Below, piece after piece: positions 1-5,750 of a DNA stretch of 9,524 bases; the stretch's first letter is position 1, and each line of letters opens with the position of its first letter. Origin of the DNA: an uncultured Oscillibacter sp. (lineage in GTDB: Bacteria > Bacillota > Clostridia > Oscillospirales > Oscillospiraceae). The stretch spans positions 1 to 9,524 of the forward strand of contig CAJTJA010000079.1 of NCBI GenBank assembly GCA_910576845.1, read 5' to 3'. The position numbers and the translations under genes were made by a program. The notes beneath the pieces are model-generated. The model did not search any database and had not been told where the DNA came from. It was given only the letters and a program-made list of their open reading frames with translations.

Positions 1-5
1 GCTTT

Positions 6-42
6 GCGGCCTGCCAGAACTTTTTCCTGGCAGGCCGCTTTT
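6..42 (+). terminator. Rho-independent terminator (chromosomal flank)
   Basis: A perfect 12-bp GC-rich stem (6-17 with 27-38) encloses a 9-nt loop and is followed by TTTT. It would end a plus-strand transcript whose gene lies left of the window. Confidence 0.75.
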
Positions 43-52
43 CGACAAGCTG

Positions 53-80
53 AAGCGCGACATGAATTGTCGCGCTTTTT
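53..80 (+). terminator. Second rho-independent terminator in tandem
   Basis: A perfect 10-bp stem (53-62 with 68-77) encloses a 5-nt loop and runs straight into a T-tract. It lies 15 bp after the first hairpin, so the unseen upstream gene appears to have tandem terminators. Confidence 0.75.
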
Positions 81-178
81 CAAGGTATTGAATTTTGTTC
101 TGTGCATGGTTTGGGCAAAGCAAATCGGAGAGTGAATGAATGGCACTCATGGGACATATCAATCTGCATTGAGGAAAT

Positions 179-218
179 AAAAAAGCTCGTTTTGACTTTC
201 ATCAAAACGAGCTTTTTT
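179..218 (-). terminator. Original terminator of the tRNA-Ala gene (bidirectional)
   Basis: A perfect 17-bp stem (179-195 with 202-218) includes an A-tract on one side and a T-tract on the other, so it can work in both directions. It lies 11 bp beyond the CCA end of the displaced tRNA 3' half on the minus strand, where the terminator of the uninterrupted tRNA gene should be. Since insertion it has been separated from the functional tRNA by the element. Confidence 0.8.
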
Positions 219-228
219 CGGTTCCCGA

Positions 229-273
229 TGGTGGAGATAAGCGGGATCGAACCGCTGACCTCTTGAATGCCAT
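229..273 (-). repeat. Left attachment site: displaced tRNA-Ala 3' half
   Basis: This 45-bp segment is identical to 7115-7159 and corresponds to tRNA-Ala nucleotides 32-76 including CCA. It has no 5' half. Identity stops exactly at the first base of the anticodon loop (base 274 differs from 7160). The 7-bp anticodon-loop sequence ATGGCAT (minus strand, 267-273) is the likely strand-exchange overlap, since tyrosine integrases using tRNA genes often exchange there. Confidence 0.9.
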
Positions 274-337
274 AGATTCAGAGCGAAAACACAGCAGGAT
301 TCAATGTGAAAAAATGCAGTAATTTCAACGGTTTTGG

Positions 338-368
338 CAGGGTGGTGCTCCCATTGAGTACCACCCTG
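338..368. other. Strong hairpin near the left end
   Basis: A stem of 13 pairs with one G-T wobble (338-350 with 356-368) encloses a 5-nt loop. A T-run (376-381) follows on the plus strand only after about 7 nt, so it is a poor canonical terminator. It may shield element genes from readthrough or shape the att region; the role is not shown by the sequence. Confidence 0.5.
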
Positions 369-388
369 TCATGCTGTTTTTCGGGCTC

Positions 389-410
389 ATTCTGGTATGG
401 ATTCTGGTAC
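389..410 (+). repeat. Putative integrase arm-type sites, left pair
   Basis: ATTCTGGTAT (389-398) and ATTCTGGTAC (401-410) are direct repeats with a 12-bp period, about 116 bp inside the left att repeat. The same motif occurs three more times near the right end in the same orientation and I found it nowhere else. Tyrosine integrases with an N-terminal AP2-like domain bind such direct repeats, which is how I read these. Confidence 0.6.
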
Positions 411-507
411 GGTTTAGTGGGCGAAAGCCACTTTTAGCATGGGTTCAAGGTAAAGAAACCGTAAATTTATCCATAATGATTATATCATGTCAAATAGAAT
501 AACGCAA

Positions 508-558
508 ATTTTGTCGAGAAACGCACCTCAATTCGAGGTACAATAATGACACAGGCGG
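508..558 (+). repeat. Left inverted repeat flanking the hydrolase/TetR cargo
   Basis: Three blocks occur here in order and again in reverse complement at 2438-2494: ATTTTGTCGA (508-517), CCTCAATT plus GAGGT (526-539) and ACAGGCGG (551-558). Block spacing is nearly kept: 8 nt here against 6-7 nt on the right, then 11 against 18 nt. Both copies read inward, like transposon ends, but no transposase or target-site duplication is visible. Confidence 0.5.
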
Positions 559-679
559 GTGATTCTAATCCGCACCGTATTCTCCAAATTGGAAATATAC
601 TCAGATTTATTATATTGATGTTGAAATATCTTTTGATTGATATGTTGAGCTGGAATGGAAAGCGGAACGAGTGCCGCCC

Positions 680-709
680 GATAGAATATTGAGTTGCACT
701 CATTCTATC
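680..709 (-). terminator. Possible terminator hairpin after the hydrolase gene
   Basis: GATAGAAT (680-687) pairs with ATTCTATC (702-709), with an inner GAGT/ACTC extension and a small bulge. It begins 6 nt after the hydrolase stop codon on the minus strand. No T-tract follows, so this is a 3'-end hairpin that may or may not terminate transcription. Confidence 0.35.
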
Positions 710-715
710 AGTTTG

Positions 716-1684
716 TCAGCCGTTCTTCTCTATGTCTTGCCAGTTGGAATTGCTCAGAATTTCGGCATTCTCCCCCAGAAATACTTTGCCAGCGCCCTGA
801 TCACCCTGGAGGTGATACAGCATCCAAGCGGTCATGTACCCCTCTGTTCGTGCCTGCATTTGTTCATGCTCTGCACCAGTGACACGGGCGCGGACTTTCA
901 GCACGTCATCTGTCATATTGCCAAAGATTTCTACCAGGGAGGCCAGAGGGGCCACACCACCGAACTCCGCATTGGTATCTGTCACACCCAGATCATCGGA
1001 TTTACCAGTTGCTGCCGTCATGAAATAGGGAACGTTAATCTTGGCTATGTCATAGCCCCATCCCATATTTTGTGCCAGAAAGGGGTAGGCTGCGCTGCCA
1101 GTAAAGATGGCTTTGTAAAGGTAACTGCTCTCATACTTGGTGGCCGCTCCCAGTGCCCCAGCACCGCCTTGGGAGTAGCCGATAATACCAATATTGTCCC
1201 GGTCAATCTGATCAGCAATCTCACTCTCATTCAGCACAAAGTCTAAGGTGATGGAAGTTGTTTCGCCAGTGCCGGCCTGGGGGTCATCCGTCCCCACGAC
1301 TACGAATCCCCAAGAGGCCAGACGCTGGAAGAATGGCAAGTAAATTTTGGCAGGGGTGTTGCTGCCGTTTACCACCATCACCAAGGGATATTGCCTGCCA
1401 CTGGTTCTCAACTCAGCGGGGTAATATATGCGGATAGTGCCAATGGATTTATTGTTCGATTTGTATTCCAGGTGTTCTACTTCATAGCTACCCTTTCCCG
1501 CGTAAAGTGCCTCCAGTTTGCCGCCTGCGGGAAATGTCTCAGCGAATGAATTGTAGTAATCGTCTGTCAGGATGGGGGTATTCAGTGCTTGCCAGTTCTT
1601 ATACTGGGCATAAGCAAAGAACACCGTCAACAACACCACCAGTACCAATACCACGATTCCTAAAATCTTTAACACTTTTTTCAT
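716..1684 (-). CDS. Membrane-anchored alpha/beta hydrolase (cargo)
   Basis: The 322-residue protein begins with a lysine pair followed by a hydrophobic span of about 20 residues (IVVLVLVVLLTVFFAYA), a membrane anchor that would place the enzyme outside the cytoplasmic membrane. Counting from the longer reading (Met at 1693), the nucleophile elbow GYSQGG is at 172-177 (Ser174), a probable oxyanion segment VVNGSN is near 107-112, Asp233/234 or a nearby Asp is the likely acid, and His276 in AEHEQM the likely catalytic histidine. This order fits the dienelactone-hydrolase/lipase-like alpha/beta hydrolases. I prefer Met at 1684 because AAGGAG abuts the upstream ATG at 1693 but lies 9 nt before this one. 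The substrate is unknown; an ester or acyl-carrier substrate is only a family-level guess. It is divergent from a TetR regulator, its likely controller. Confidence 0.85.
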   Translation of the reverse strand: MKKVLKILGIVVLVLVVLLTVFFAYAQYKNWQALNTPILTDDYYNSFAETFPAGGKLEALYAGKGSYEVEHLEYKSNNKSIGTIRIYYPAELRTSGRQYPLVMVVNGSNTPAKIYLPFFQRLASWGFVVVGTDDPQAGTGETTSITLDFVLNESEIADQIDRDNIGIIGYSQGGAGALGAATKYESSYLYKAIFTGSAAYPFLAQNMGWGYDIAKINVPYFMTAATGKSDDLGVTDTNAEFGGVAPLASLVEIFGNMTDDVLKVRARVTGAEHEQMQARTEGYMTAWMLYHLQGDQGAGKVFLGENAEILSNSNWQDIEKNG

Positions 1685-1876
1685 CACGTCCATCTCCTTC
1701 TTTTCCTTGACTTTGCCAAAGGAACGTATTACGATAACTGCATATGGAACAAGTATCCCGACAAAGAACGTTTATCCCTGCTTGCTGATGTAGAATACCA
1801 CACTGACCGCCATGACGCAAGAACGTACCGACTGACAATGCGCTATGCGGAACAAAAAGGAGTGTTTTGTACCTCA
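1685..1876. promoter_or_regulatory. Divergent intergenic region between hydrolase and tetR
   Basis: These 192 bp separate two genes that read away from each other, so both promoters and any TetR operator should be here. I could not assign convincing -35/-10 pairs or a clear palindrome. The region is also open in the tetR frame back to about 1691 without a stop and reads like protein sequence, so it may include a remnant of another coding sequence. Confidence 0.45.
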
Positions 1877-2404
1877 ATGAAAAGAGCACAAACAGCATTT
1901 TTGAAGTTATGTCTGGCGGATGCGCTAATTAAATTGATGGCCACTCAAGATTATGACAGCATCAGTGTGAATACGATTTGTGAGCTGGCTGGAGTAGGAA
2001 GAACAACTTTCTATCGGCACCTTGACCATAAGAACAGCAAAGAGGAATTGTTGATATTCAAAATCAATTACGAATGGGGCCGCTATGCTGATTTGCACCA
2101 GGAAAATGTGGAGAAAGACAAGGGCTTTGCTCTCACTTGTTTCATCTATGAAAATCGACGGCTGTTTTCCTTGCTCCATAACAATGGGCTGATCGTGGTC
2201 GTTATGCGTGCCTGTGAGCTGCTGGTGTTCGATGGGGATACCTGGGATAAAAATCTTTCCTATTTGATGTCTTACTTCATCTATGGCTATTTCGGTATCA
2301 TTTACCAGTGGATTAAATACGGCTTTGATGAAACGCCGGAGCAGGTGGCAAAGCATATTGCCGATGCTGTTGCCGCTGCTGGTAGAGGTTTGGAAAACAA
2401 ATAA
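1877..2404 (+). CDS. TetR-family transcriptional regulator (cargo)
   Basis: The 175-residue protein from Met at 1877 has an N-terminal TetR DNA-binding domain: a helix with ALIKLMATQDYDSISV (about 16-31) followed by the helix-turn-helix ICELAGVGRTTFYRHLDHK (about 34-52), whose GRTTFYRHL pattern is typical of the recognition helix. The C-terminal part, with YFIYGYFGIIYQWI near 133-146, resembles the ligand/dimerization domain of small Firmicute TetR proteins. AAGGAG at 1857-1862 is 14 nt before this ATG, longer than ideal. A GTG at 1862 overlaps that site and the upstream ATG at 1838 has no ribosome site, so 1877 is the best but not certain start. By position it probably represses the divergent hydrolase gene; the effector is unknown. 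Confidence 0.85.
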   Translation: MKRAQTAFLKLCLADALIKLMATQDYDSISVNTICELAGVGRTTFYRHLDHKNSKEELLIFKINYEWGRYADLHQENVEKDKGFALTCFIYENRRLFSLLHNNGLIVVVMRACELLVFDGDTWDKNLSYLMSYFIYGYFGIIYQWIKYGFDETPEQVAKHIADAVAAAGRGLENK

Positions 2405-2437
2405 ACGGGATATTATTATCGAAAAGTTGTATGTTTT

Positions 2438-2494
2438 CCGCCTGTTATACAGTTTGGAATTAAACCTCAAAATTGAGGCAAGTTTCGACAAAAT
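2438..2494 (-). repeat. Right inverted repeat flanking the cargo
   Basis: This is the reverse-complement partner of 508-558: ACAGGCGG (2438-2445 as complement), CCTCAATT-like plus GAGGT (2464-2478) and ATTTTGTCGA (2485-2494). Together the repeats frame about 1990 bp. Just beyond 2494 the base composition jumps from AT-rich to strongly GC-rich. Confidence 0.5.
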
Positions 2495-2513
2495 AAATCT
2501 CATGATGAGACGC

Positions 2514-2534
2514 AAAAAGCGGCGACCCTGCCGC
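2514..2534 (-). terminator. Terminator of the mobilization operon
   Basis: Read on the minus strand, GCGGC (2534-2530) pairs with GCCGC (2523-2519) and runs into TTTTT (2518-2514). The stem can be lengthened with alternative neighbouring GC pairs. It is the second of two terminator-like hairpins on this strand. Confidence 0.55.
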
Positions 2535-2550
2535 CGAGGAGCCGCCTCCC

Positions 2551-2584
2551 AAAATGAGGAGTGCCGGGCTGTGCCCGGCACTCC
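2551..2584 (-). terminator. First terminator-like hairpin after the relaxase
   Basis: A perfect 12-bp stem (2558-2569 with 2573-2584) has a 3-nt loop. On the minus strand it is followed by TCATTTT, so the U-tract is short and offset by 3 nt. Together with the hairpin at 2514-2534 it would insulate the cargo from relaxase transcripts. Confidence 0.55.
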
Positions 2585-2586
2585 CT

Positions 2587-2722
2587 GCGTTTGCCCTTAC
2601 CCACCTTTACTCCGCCGAACAGACCCAGTCAAGGCCGGCCCGCCCCCTACGGGGGGCGGGCCGGTGCATTTCAGCCTTGACGGGGGCTGGGCGGCGGAGT
2701 ACGCTCCCACGGGGGCAAACGC
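2587..2722. other. 136-nt nested inverted repeat downstream of the relaxase
   Basis: Four stems nest in order: 2587-2596 with 2713-2722 (10 bp), 2609-2617 with 2692-2700 (9 bp), 2628-2635 with 2674-2681 (8 bp), and 2635-2647 with 2652-2664 (13 bp, sharing base 2635). On the plus strand the tip is C(UACG)G, a UNCG tetraloop. The segment between stems two and three is also mostly paired. The structure starts 3 nt past the relaxase stop. It could be a structured RNA, a cruciform used in DNA processing, or a large 3' structure. The tetraloop favours a plus-strand RNA, while the terminators downstream favour minus-strand transcription, so the strand is undecided. Confidence 0.75.
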
Positions 2723-2725
2723 TGG

Positions 2726-4058
2726 TCAGCGCTGCCATTTCCGGGGGCGGTGCTTTTCGGCCTGTTTCACCTTTGGCGGTGGTAGTGACGATTCTCGGAG
2801 CTTTTGGCGGATAGCGGGGCCGTCAGCCTCGATCCGCCCACACATCTTCAACTCTCGTCGCAGGGTTTTGATAGATTGATTGATAGATAGGATAGCGGGG
2901 GAGAGGTCTGTTTCAGTGGGATTTTTCCTCCTGGCGGTGTAAAGCCCTTTTCGTTGGCGACAAAGGGCGTCGAGTTCGCTTTGTACCGCTTCTTCCCGCA
3001 TGGAAAGCTGCTCCCAGGTGTCAATGCGGTATTTCATCAGCAGTTTCGCCTGTTCCACATAGCGGTCAAATTTGATAATTTCATCTGTCATGTAACGTCT
3101 GCGCCGGGGCGAGGCCGTGGGCTTTTTCAGCTTGCCCAGTAAATAGAGATAATGGAAGTATAGCGCACGAAACCCCGTCAATTTCCTGGGTTTGCGCTGG
3201 ATTCTGTAATTTTGCTTCAACGCTGGCCTGGGTGCAGGGCGGCGGGGCGGCGGCTCATGGGCACGAATGCGCTCCCGGATGGCTTCTTCGGTGTAATCGT
3301 CCCCCAGGGTTTTCAGCCGGACGAACCGCTCTTTCCCCGGAGGCCGGACAGCGATATATTTCCCCAGCTTCACCGCATAGCCCTGTTTCTTCAAATTGCT
3401 CAAAAAGTGCTCGAACAGGAAAGCGCGGGCAATGCAGGCGTCCACATCCCGGCGTATCTGTCCGTACCAGGTGGGCTTGCCCTTCTGCTGGGCCTCCCAG
3501 GTGTCATAGCTCATGGTTCGGCCCTGTTCCGGTTCCTCAATGACGGATAGGCCATGCTCCCGGCAAAGCTGGTCGGAGGTCTGCCGCATAAGGGCACAGG
3601 TACTTTTGCAGTCATTATACTTCTTTCCGTCCAAAAATGAAACGGAGTTCAGCACAAAATGGTTATGAATATGTTCCCTGTCCAGGTGGGTGGCAACCAC
3701 CACTTGAAACCTGTCCCCCCCATAACCGCTGGGCCAGTTCCACGCCAATCTCATGGGCCTGCTCCGGCGTGACCTCTCCAGGAGCAAAGGACTGATAGCC
3801 GTGAAAGGCGATAATGTCGCCCTCTTTGCCAAACTGCCGCTTCACCATCATCATCTGCTCTCTGGCGATTTCTGGGGCGCAGTTCACGCCGCTGACATAC
3901 CGCTGCTCCTCGGTTTTGCAGTCCTGGATGGCGTAATCCATCACGTCCCGCAGACCCTGCAAGTCCGCGGTGGTGAGCGTGGTCTTGTCCGGGCTGGCGG
4001 CGTAGTTCACCACCTGCCTTAAGTTGCCCTTGACTTTCCAAATCGCCGTGGTTGCCAT
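2726..4058 (-). CDS. VirD2-like (MOBP-type) relaxase, frameshifted
   Basis: With one G removed from the run at 3715-3721, a single 443-residue relaxase results. The first frame (Met at 4058) gives residues 1-114. The second, entered at the G run, gives a 329-residue remainder ending at 2726. Motifs in the restored protein are a candidate catalytic tyrosine in VVNYAASPDKT (Tyr19), His86 in AFHGYQSF, and the metal-binding HLDREHIHNHF (His124, 129, 131, 133) typical of the relaxase/mobilization nuclease domain. The C-terminal half is basic and probably helical. The enzyme would nick oriT, stay bound to the 5' end and lead the strand into a recipient through a helper secretion system. Unrepaired, the first frame ends 17 residues after the shift and before the metal-binding motif, so it would be inactive. 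The start overlaps the mobC stop (TAATG), with GAGG 7 nt upstream. Confidence 0.88.
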
Positions 4059-4342
4059 TAGATATCCTCAATTTTTGCCGGGACGGTCACAGCCTCTTGG
4101 AGCGTGTGCAAAGCGCCCAGCAGTTCCCGGTAAATCACTGGGTCTGCTACTGCGCCGCTGGCCTGGTTCAGCTTTTGGAGCACTTCAAAATAGATTCCCG
4201 GTGGGTAGGCTTTGGGGAGATAGCCCCGTATGAGCATCCGCAGATAGCCGGACTGGGACAGCCGGGTTTTGGCGGTGCGGGATTTCAAAAGTGCCATGTC
4301 CTCCGGGGACAGGCGGATGGTCAGCTTTACGGTTTTTCCCAT
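4058..4342 (-). CDS. mobC: MobC-like relaxosome accessory protein
   Basis: The 94-residue protein starts with KTVKLTIRLSPEDMALLKSRTAKTRLSQSGYLRMLIRG, the pattern of a ribbon-helix-helix DNA-binding domain: a beta strand of alternating residues at about 4-11 and two helices at about 13-40. Its C-terminal part (YFEVLQKLNQASGAV to LLGALHTLQEAV) is helical. MobC proteins of this kind bind oriT and help the relaxase open and nick it. AAAGGAGGG lies 5 nt before the ATG, one of the strongest ribosome sites here. The stop shares a base with the relaxase start, so the two are probably translationally coupled. The candidate oriT lies immediately upstream. Confidence 0.85.
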   Translation of the reverse strand: MGKTVKLTIRLSPEDMALLKSRTAKTRLSQSGYLRMLIRGYLPKAYPPGIYFEVLQKLNQASGAVADPVIYRELLGALHTLQEAVTVPAKIEDI

Positions 4343-4439
4343 TAGTTCCCTCCTTTCGCATGGGGGTCAGGGGGACACTCCCCCTGCCAAGCGGATTTGT
4401 GCCATACAAATCCAGTGCTTGCTAAAATCGGCGCGTGCC
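4343..4439. other. Candidate origin of transfer (oriT)
   Basis: This 97-bp gap between the excisionase-like gene and mobC contains two clean inverted repeats: GGATTTGT/ACAAATCC (4393-4400 with 4406-4413) and AGGGGGA/TCCCCCT (4369-4375 with 4379-4385). CTTG-type sequences follow the first repeat on both strands (GCTTGCT at 4417-4423 plus; GCTTGGC at 4392-4386 minus), resembling nick regions of MOBP/MOBQ systems. An inverted repeat next to mobC and the relaxase is the usual position of oriT in small mobilizable elements. The nicked strand and exact nic base are not decidable here. Confidence 0.55.
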
Positions 4440-4643
4440 CTATGCGCCGCCCGTGTTGCGGTCGATCCAGGCCGTCAGCTTATCCTTCGGCACCATGAGC
4501 CGCTTGCCGATTCGGAGCGTGGGAAAGCCCTTGCTGTGTATCAGCGTGTAGGCCCCGGCTTTGGAAATGCCCAGCGCCCCGGCCAGTTCCGTTGCCGTCA
4601 GCATGGCGGGGAGTTCGTCAAAGTGTCTGCACTCGGTTTTCAA
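4440..4643 (-). CDS. Excisionase-like HTH protein
   Basis: The small protein carries an excisionase/MerR-type helix-turn-helix: LTATELAGALGISKAGAYTLIHSKGFPTLRIGKRLMVPKDKLTAWI, about residues 15-60 of a 67-residue product. This layout (HTH, then a wing with IGKR and a helix with KLTAWI) is that of the small HTH_17 proteins that bend att DNA and turn the integrase reaction toward excision. The start is uncertain. The best ribosome site, AAAGGAGG, lies 8 nt before a TTG at 4643, which I use. ATG codons at 4676 (after AGGAG) and 4691 would add 11 or 16 residues. It heads the minus-strand operon with mobC and the relaxase, linking excision to transfer. Confidence 0.8.
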   Translation of the reverse strand: MKTECRHFDELPAMLTATELAGALGISKAGAYTLIHSKGFPTLRIGKRLMVPKDKLTAWIDRNTGGA

Positions 4644-4708
4644 ATGCCCGTCCTCCTTTCCGTGATAGGATTTCATATACTCCTGACACATTTCCTCTTG
4701 CGTTTTGC

Positions 4709-4742
4709 ATCGTGATATGATATAAATATATTATATCACGAT
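4709..4742. promoter_or_regulatory. Palindromic operator over the minus-strand promoter
   Basis: A perfect 10-bp inverted repeat, ATCGTGATAT (4709-4718) with its complement (4733-4742), has a 14-bp AT-rich centre. A third copy of the half-site, TCGTGATAT, is at 4825-4833, just after the plus-strand -10 box. The pattern suggests one repressor controlling both divergent transcripts; no obvious repressor for it is identified in the window. Confidence 0.6.
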
Positions 4743-4756
4743 TGTATTTTGGTCAA
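4728..4756 (-). promoter_or_regulatory. Promoter of the xis-mobC-relaxase operon
   Basis: On the minus strand TTGACC (4756-4751) is followed after 17 nt by TAATAT (4733-4728), or after 15 nt by TATAAT (4735-4730). The -10 region lies inside the palindrome at 4709-4742, so a bound protein would block it. Confidence 0.6.
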
Positions 4757-4791
4757 GATAAATCGTTCGACACGGTTCGACAGGATATTTT

Positions 4792-4820
4792 TTGACAATC
4801 TGCTAAATTTGTGTTATGCT
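4792..4820 (+). promoter_or_regulatory. Sigma-70-type promoter of the zinc-motif gene and integrase
   Basis: A consensus TTGACA (4792-4797), a 17-bp spacer and TATGCT (4815-4820) lie 51 bp before the first plus-strand gene. The extra operator half-site at 4825-4833 falls at the expected transcription start. Confidence 0.75.
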
Positions 4821-4871
4821 GTATTCGTGATATTGTACGCTTAAAAGCTATGACGAAAGAGGGCTGATGAT

Positions 4872-5726
4872 ATGCCGCAAATGAACTTCACACATTTCCG
4901 AGGGGCCGTCCCCCGGTTCCGAAACTATGCCGCCGTTGCGGAACAGAGGGTGCTGTTCATCACGCCGGAGGCCGGTGTACTGCCTCGCCGCTATGACCCC
5001 TTCGAGGATAGCGAGGGCTTGTTGTTGGACGTAGTGCGGGCCGGGGCGGCGGTGGCGGGCTGTGACGCTTTTATGGACTACTGCCTGTCCCATAAAATGC
5101 TTCCATTGCGGGACGCTGATTTTTGGCGCTGCGGGGATTTCTTCACTGCCTGTCCCAACGAGGCCCAACCTCTGCTTGACGCGATTTTGCCTTTTGTCCA
5201 GAGGTATGGCCTCCCTCTATGGGAGCAGAACAACATCATCACCACAAGCTACCCCGCAAGGCATGAACAGCGGGCCATGGCAATCCCTTTCAGCGAAGAT
5301 GATAACGGTGATGATGTGGGATATCTGATTCATTATGAAGCCGTTAAACGGGCTTGCAGCCGTTCCGGAGCCGTCCCTGCGTGTACGTTGGCCCTCATGC
5401 TGTTGGATTTCTACCTTCGATTTTTAGAAGGTGTGGATGGCAGTCATTTCTTCATTCGCAACGCCGAATGGACGCTGGATTTCGAGCACAACAAAACACC
5501 TGAGCTGAGAGCCCAGGTGTATGATTTGACAACCTGTATCGATTTGGCCTATGCCCAGCTTGTGTCCGGCGAGGGCAGGGCCGTCCGGCAATGCAAGCAC
5601 TGTCAGAAGTTCTTCATTGCCGATGATTGGCGGGCGGAATACTGTTCTCCCCGGTGCCGGGGTGCCTATAACTCCAAAATGACAAGAAAGAGGGTGAAGG
5701 AGCGCAAATTACGGGAAGGACAGTAA
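4872..5726 (+). CDS. Conserved-type protein with C-terminal zinc motif, unknown function
   Basis: The 284-residue protein has no catalytic motif I recognize. Its C-terminus has a four-cysteine metal site, C241-x2-C244-x13-C258-x3-C262 (CKHCQKFF and YCSPRC), followed by a very basic tail (SKMTRKRVKERKLRE), which suggests nucleic-acid binding. The rest is a mixed helical region with aromatic-rich stretches (LLDFYLRFLEG near 177-187). Similar proteins next to integrases in clostridial mobile elements are usually left as DUF-type proteins (DUF6076 or CGNR-like zinc motif); I recall this from context and cannot verify it here. GAGGG lies 8 nt before the ATG. It is 24 bp upstream of the integrase gene and almost certainly cotranscribed, so a role in integration control or element regulation is possible. 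Confidence 0.75.
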   Translation: MPQMNFTHFRGAVPRFRNYAAVAEQRVLFITPEAGVLPRRYDPFEDSEGLLLDVVRAGAAVAGCDAFMDYCLSHKMLPLRDADFWRCGDFFTACPNEAQPLLDAILPFVQRYGLPLWEQNNIITTSYPARHEQRAMAIPFSEDDNGDDVGYLIHYEAVKRACSRSGAVPACTLALMLLDFYLRFLEGVDGSHFFIRNAEWTLDFEHNKTPELRAQVYDLTTCIDLAYAQLVSGEGRAVRQCKHCQKFFIADDWRAEYCSPRCRGAYNSKMTRKRVKERKLREGQ

Positions 5727-5750
5727 ATCTAATCTGAAGGAGGACAAACA

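Larger units (their letters stand above)
274..679. other. Non-coding left end of the element
   Basis: I see no credible gene in these 406 bp. The stretch holds a strong hairpin (338-368), two TTCTGGTA repeats (389-410), a minus-strand TATAAT-like box (479-484) with only a weak -35 match, and the outer inverted repeat of the cargo (508-558). A 72-codon minus-strand open frame crosses it but lacks a ribosome site and recognizable protein features. Confidence 0.6.

Noticed and set aside
485..703. 72-codon minus-strand open frame at the left end
   Set aside because: It has no ribosome site and no domain, and it crosses the hairpin and inverted repeat; it is likely chance in AT-rich DNA.
671..1246. 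191-codon plus-strand open frame
   Set aside because: It lies opposite the hydrolase gene, has no ribosome site and shows cysteine/histidine-rich antisense composition; the minus strand encodes the clear GYSQGG hydrolase.
1925..2581. 218-codon minus-strand open frame
   Set aside because: It is antisense to tetR and extends through the inverted repeat and hairpin; the TetR reading is convincing.
3751..4071. 106-codon minus-strand frame inside the relaxase N-terminal region
   Set aside because: It is a shadow frame; the relaxase frame from 4058 carries the conserved motifs and ribosome site.
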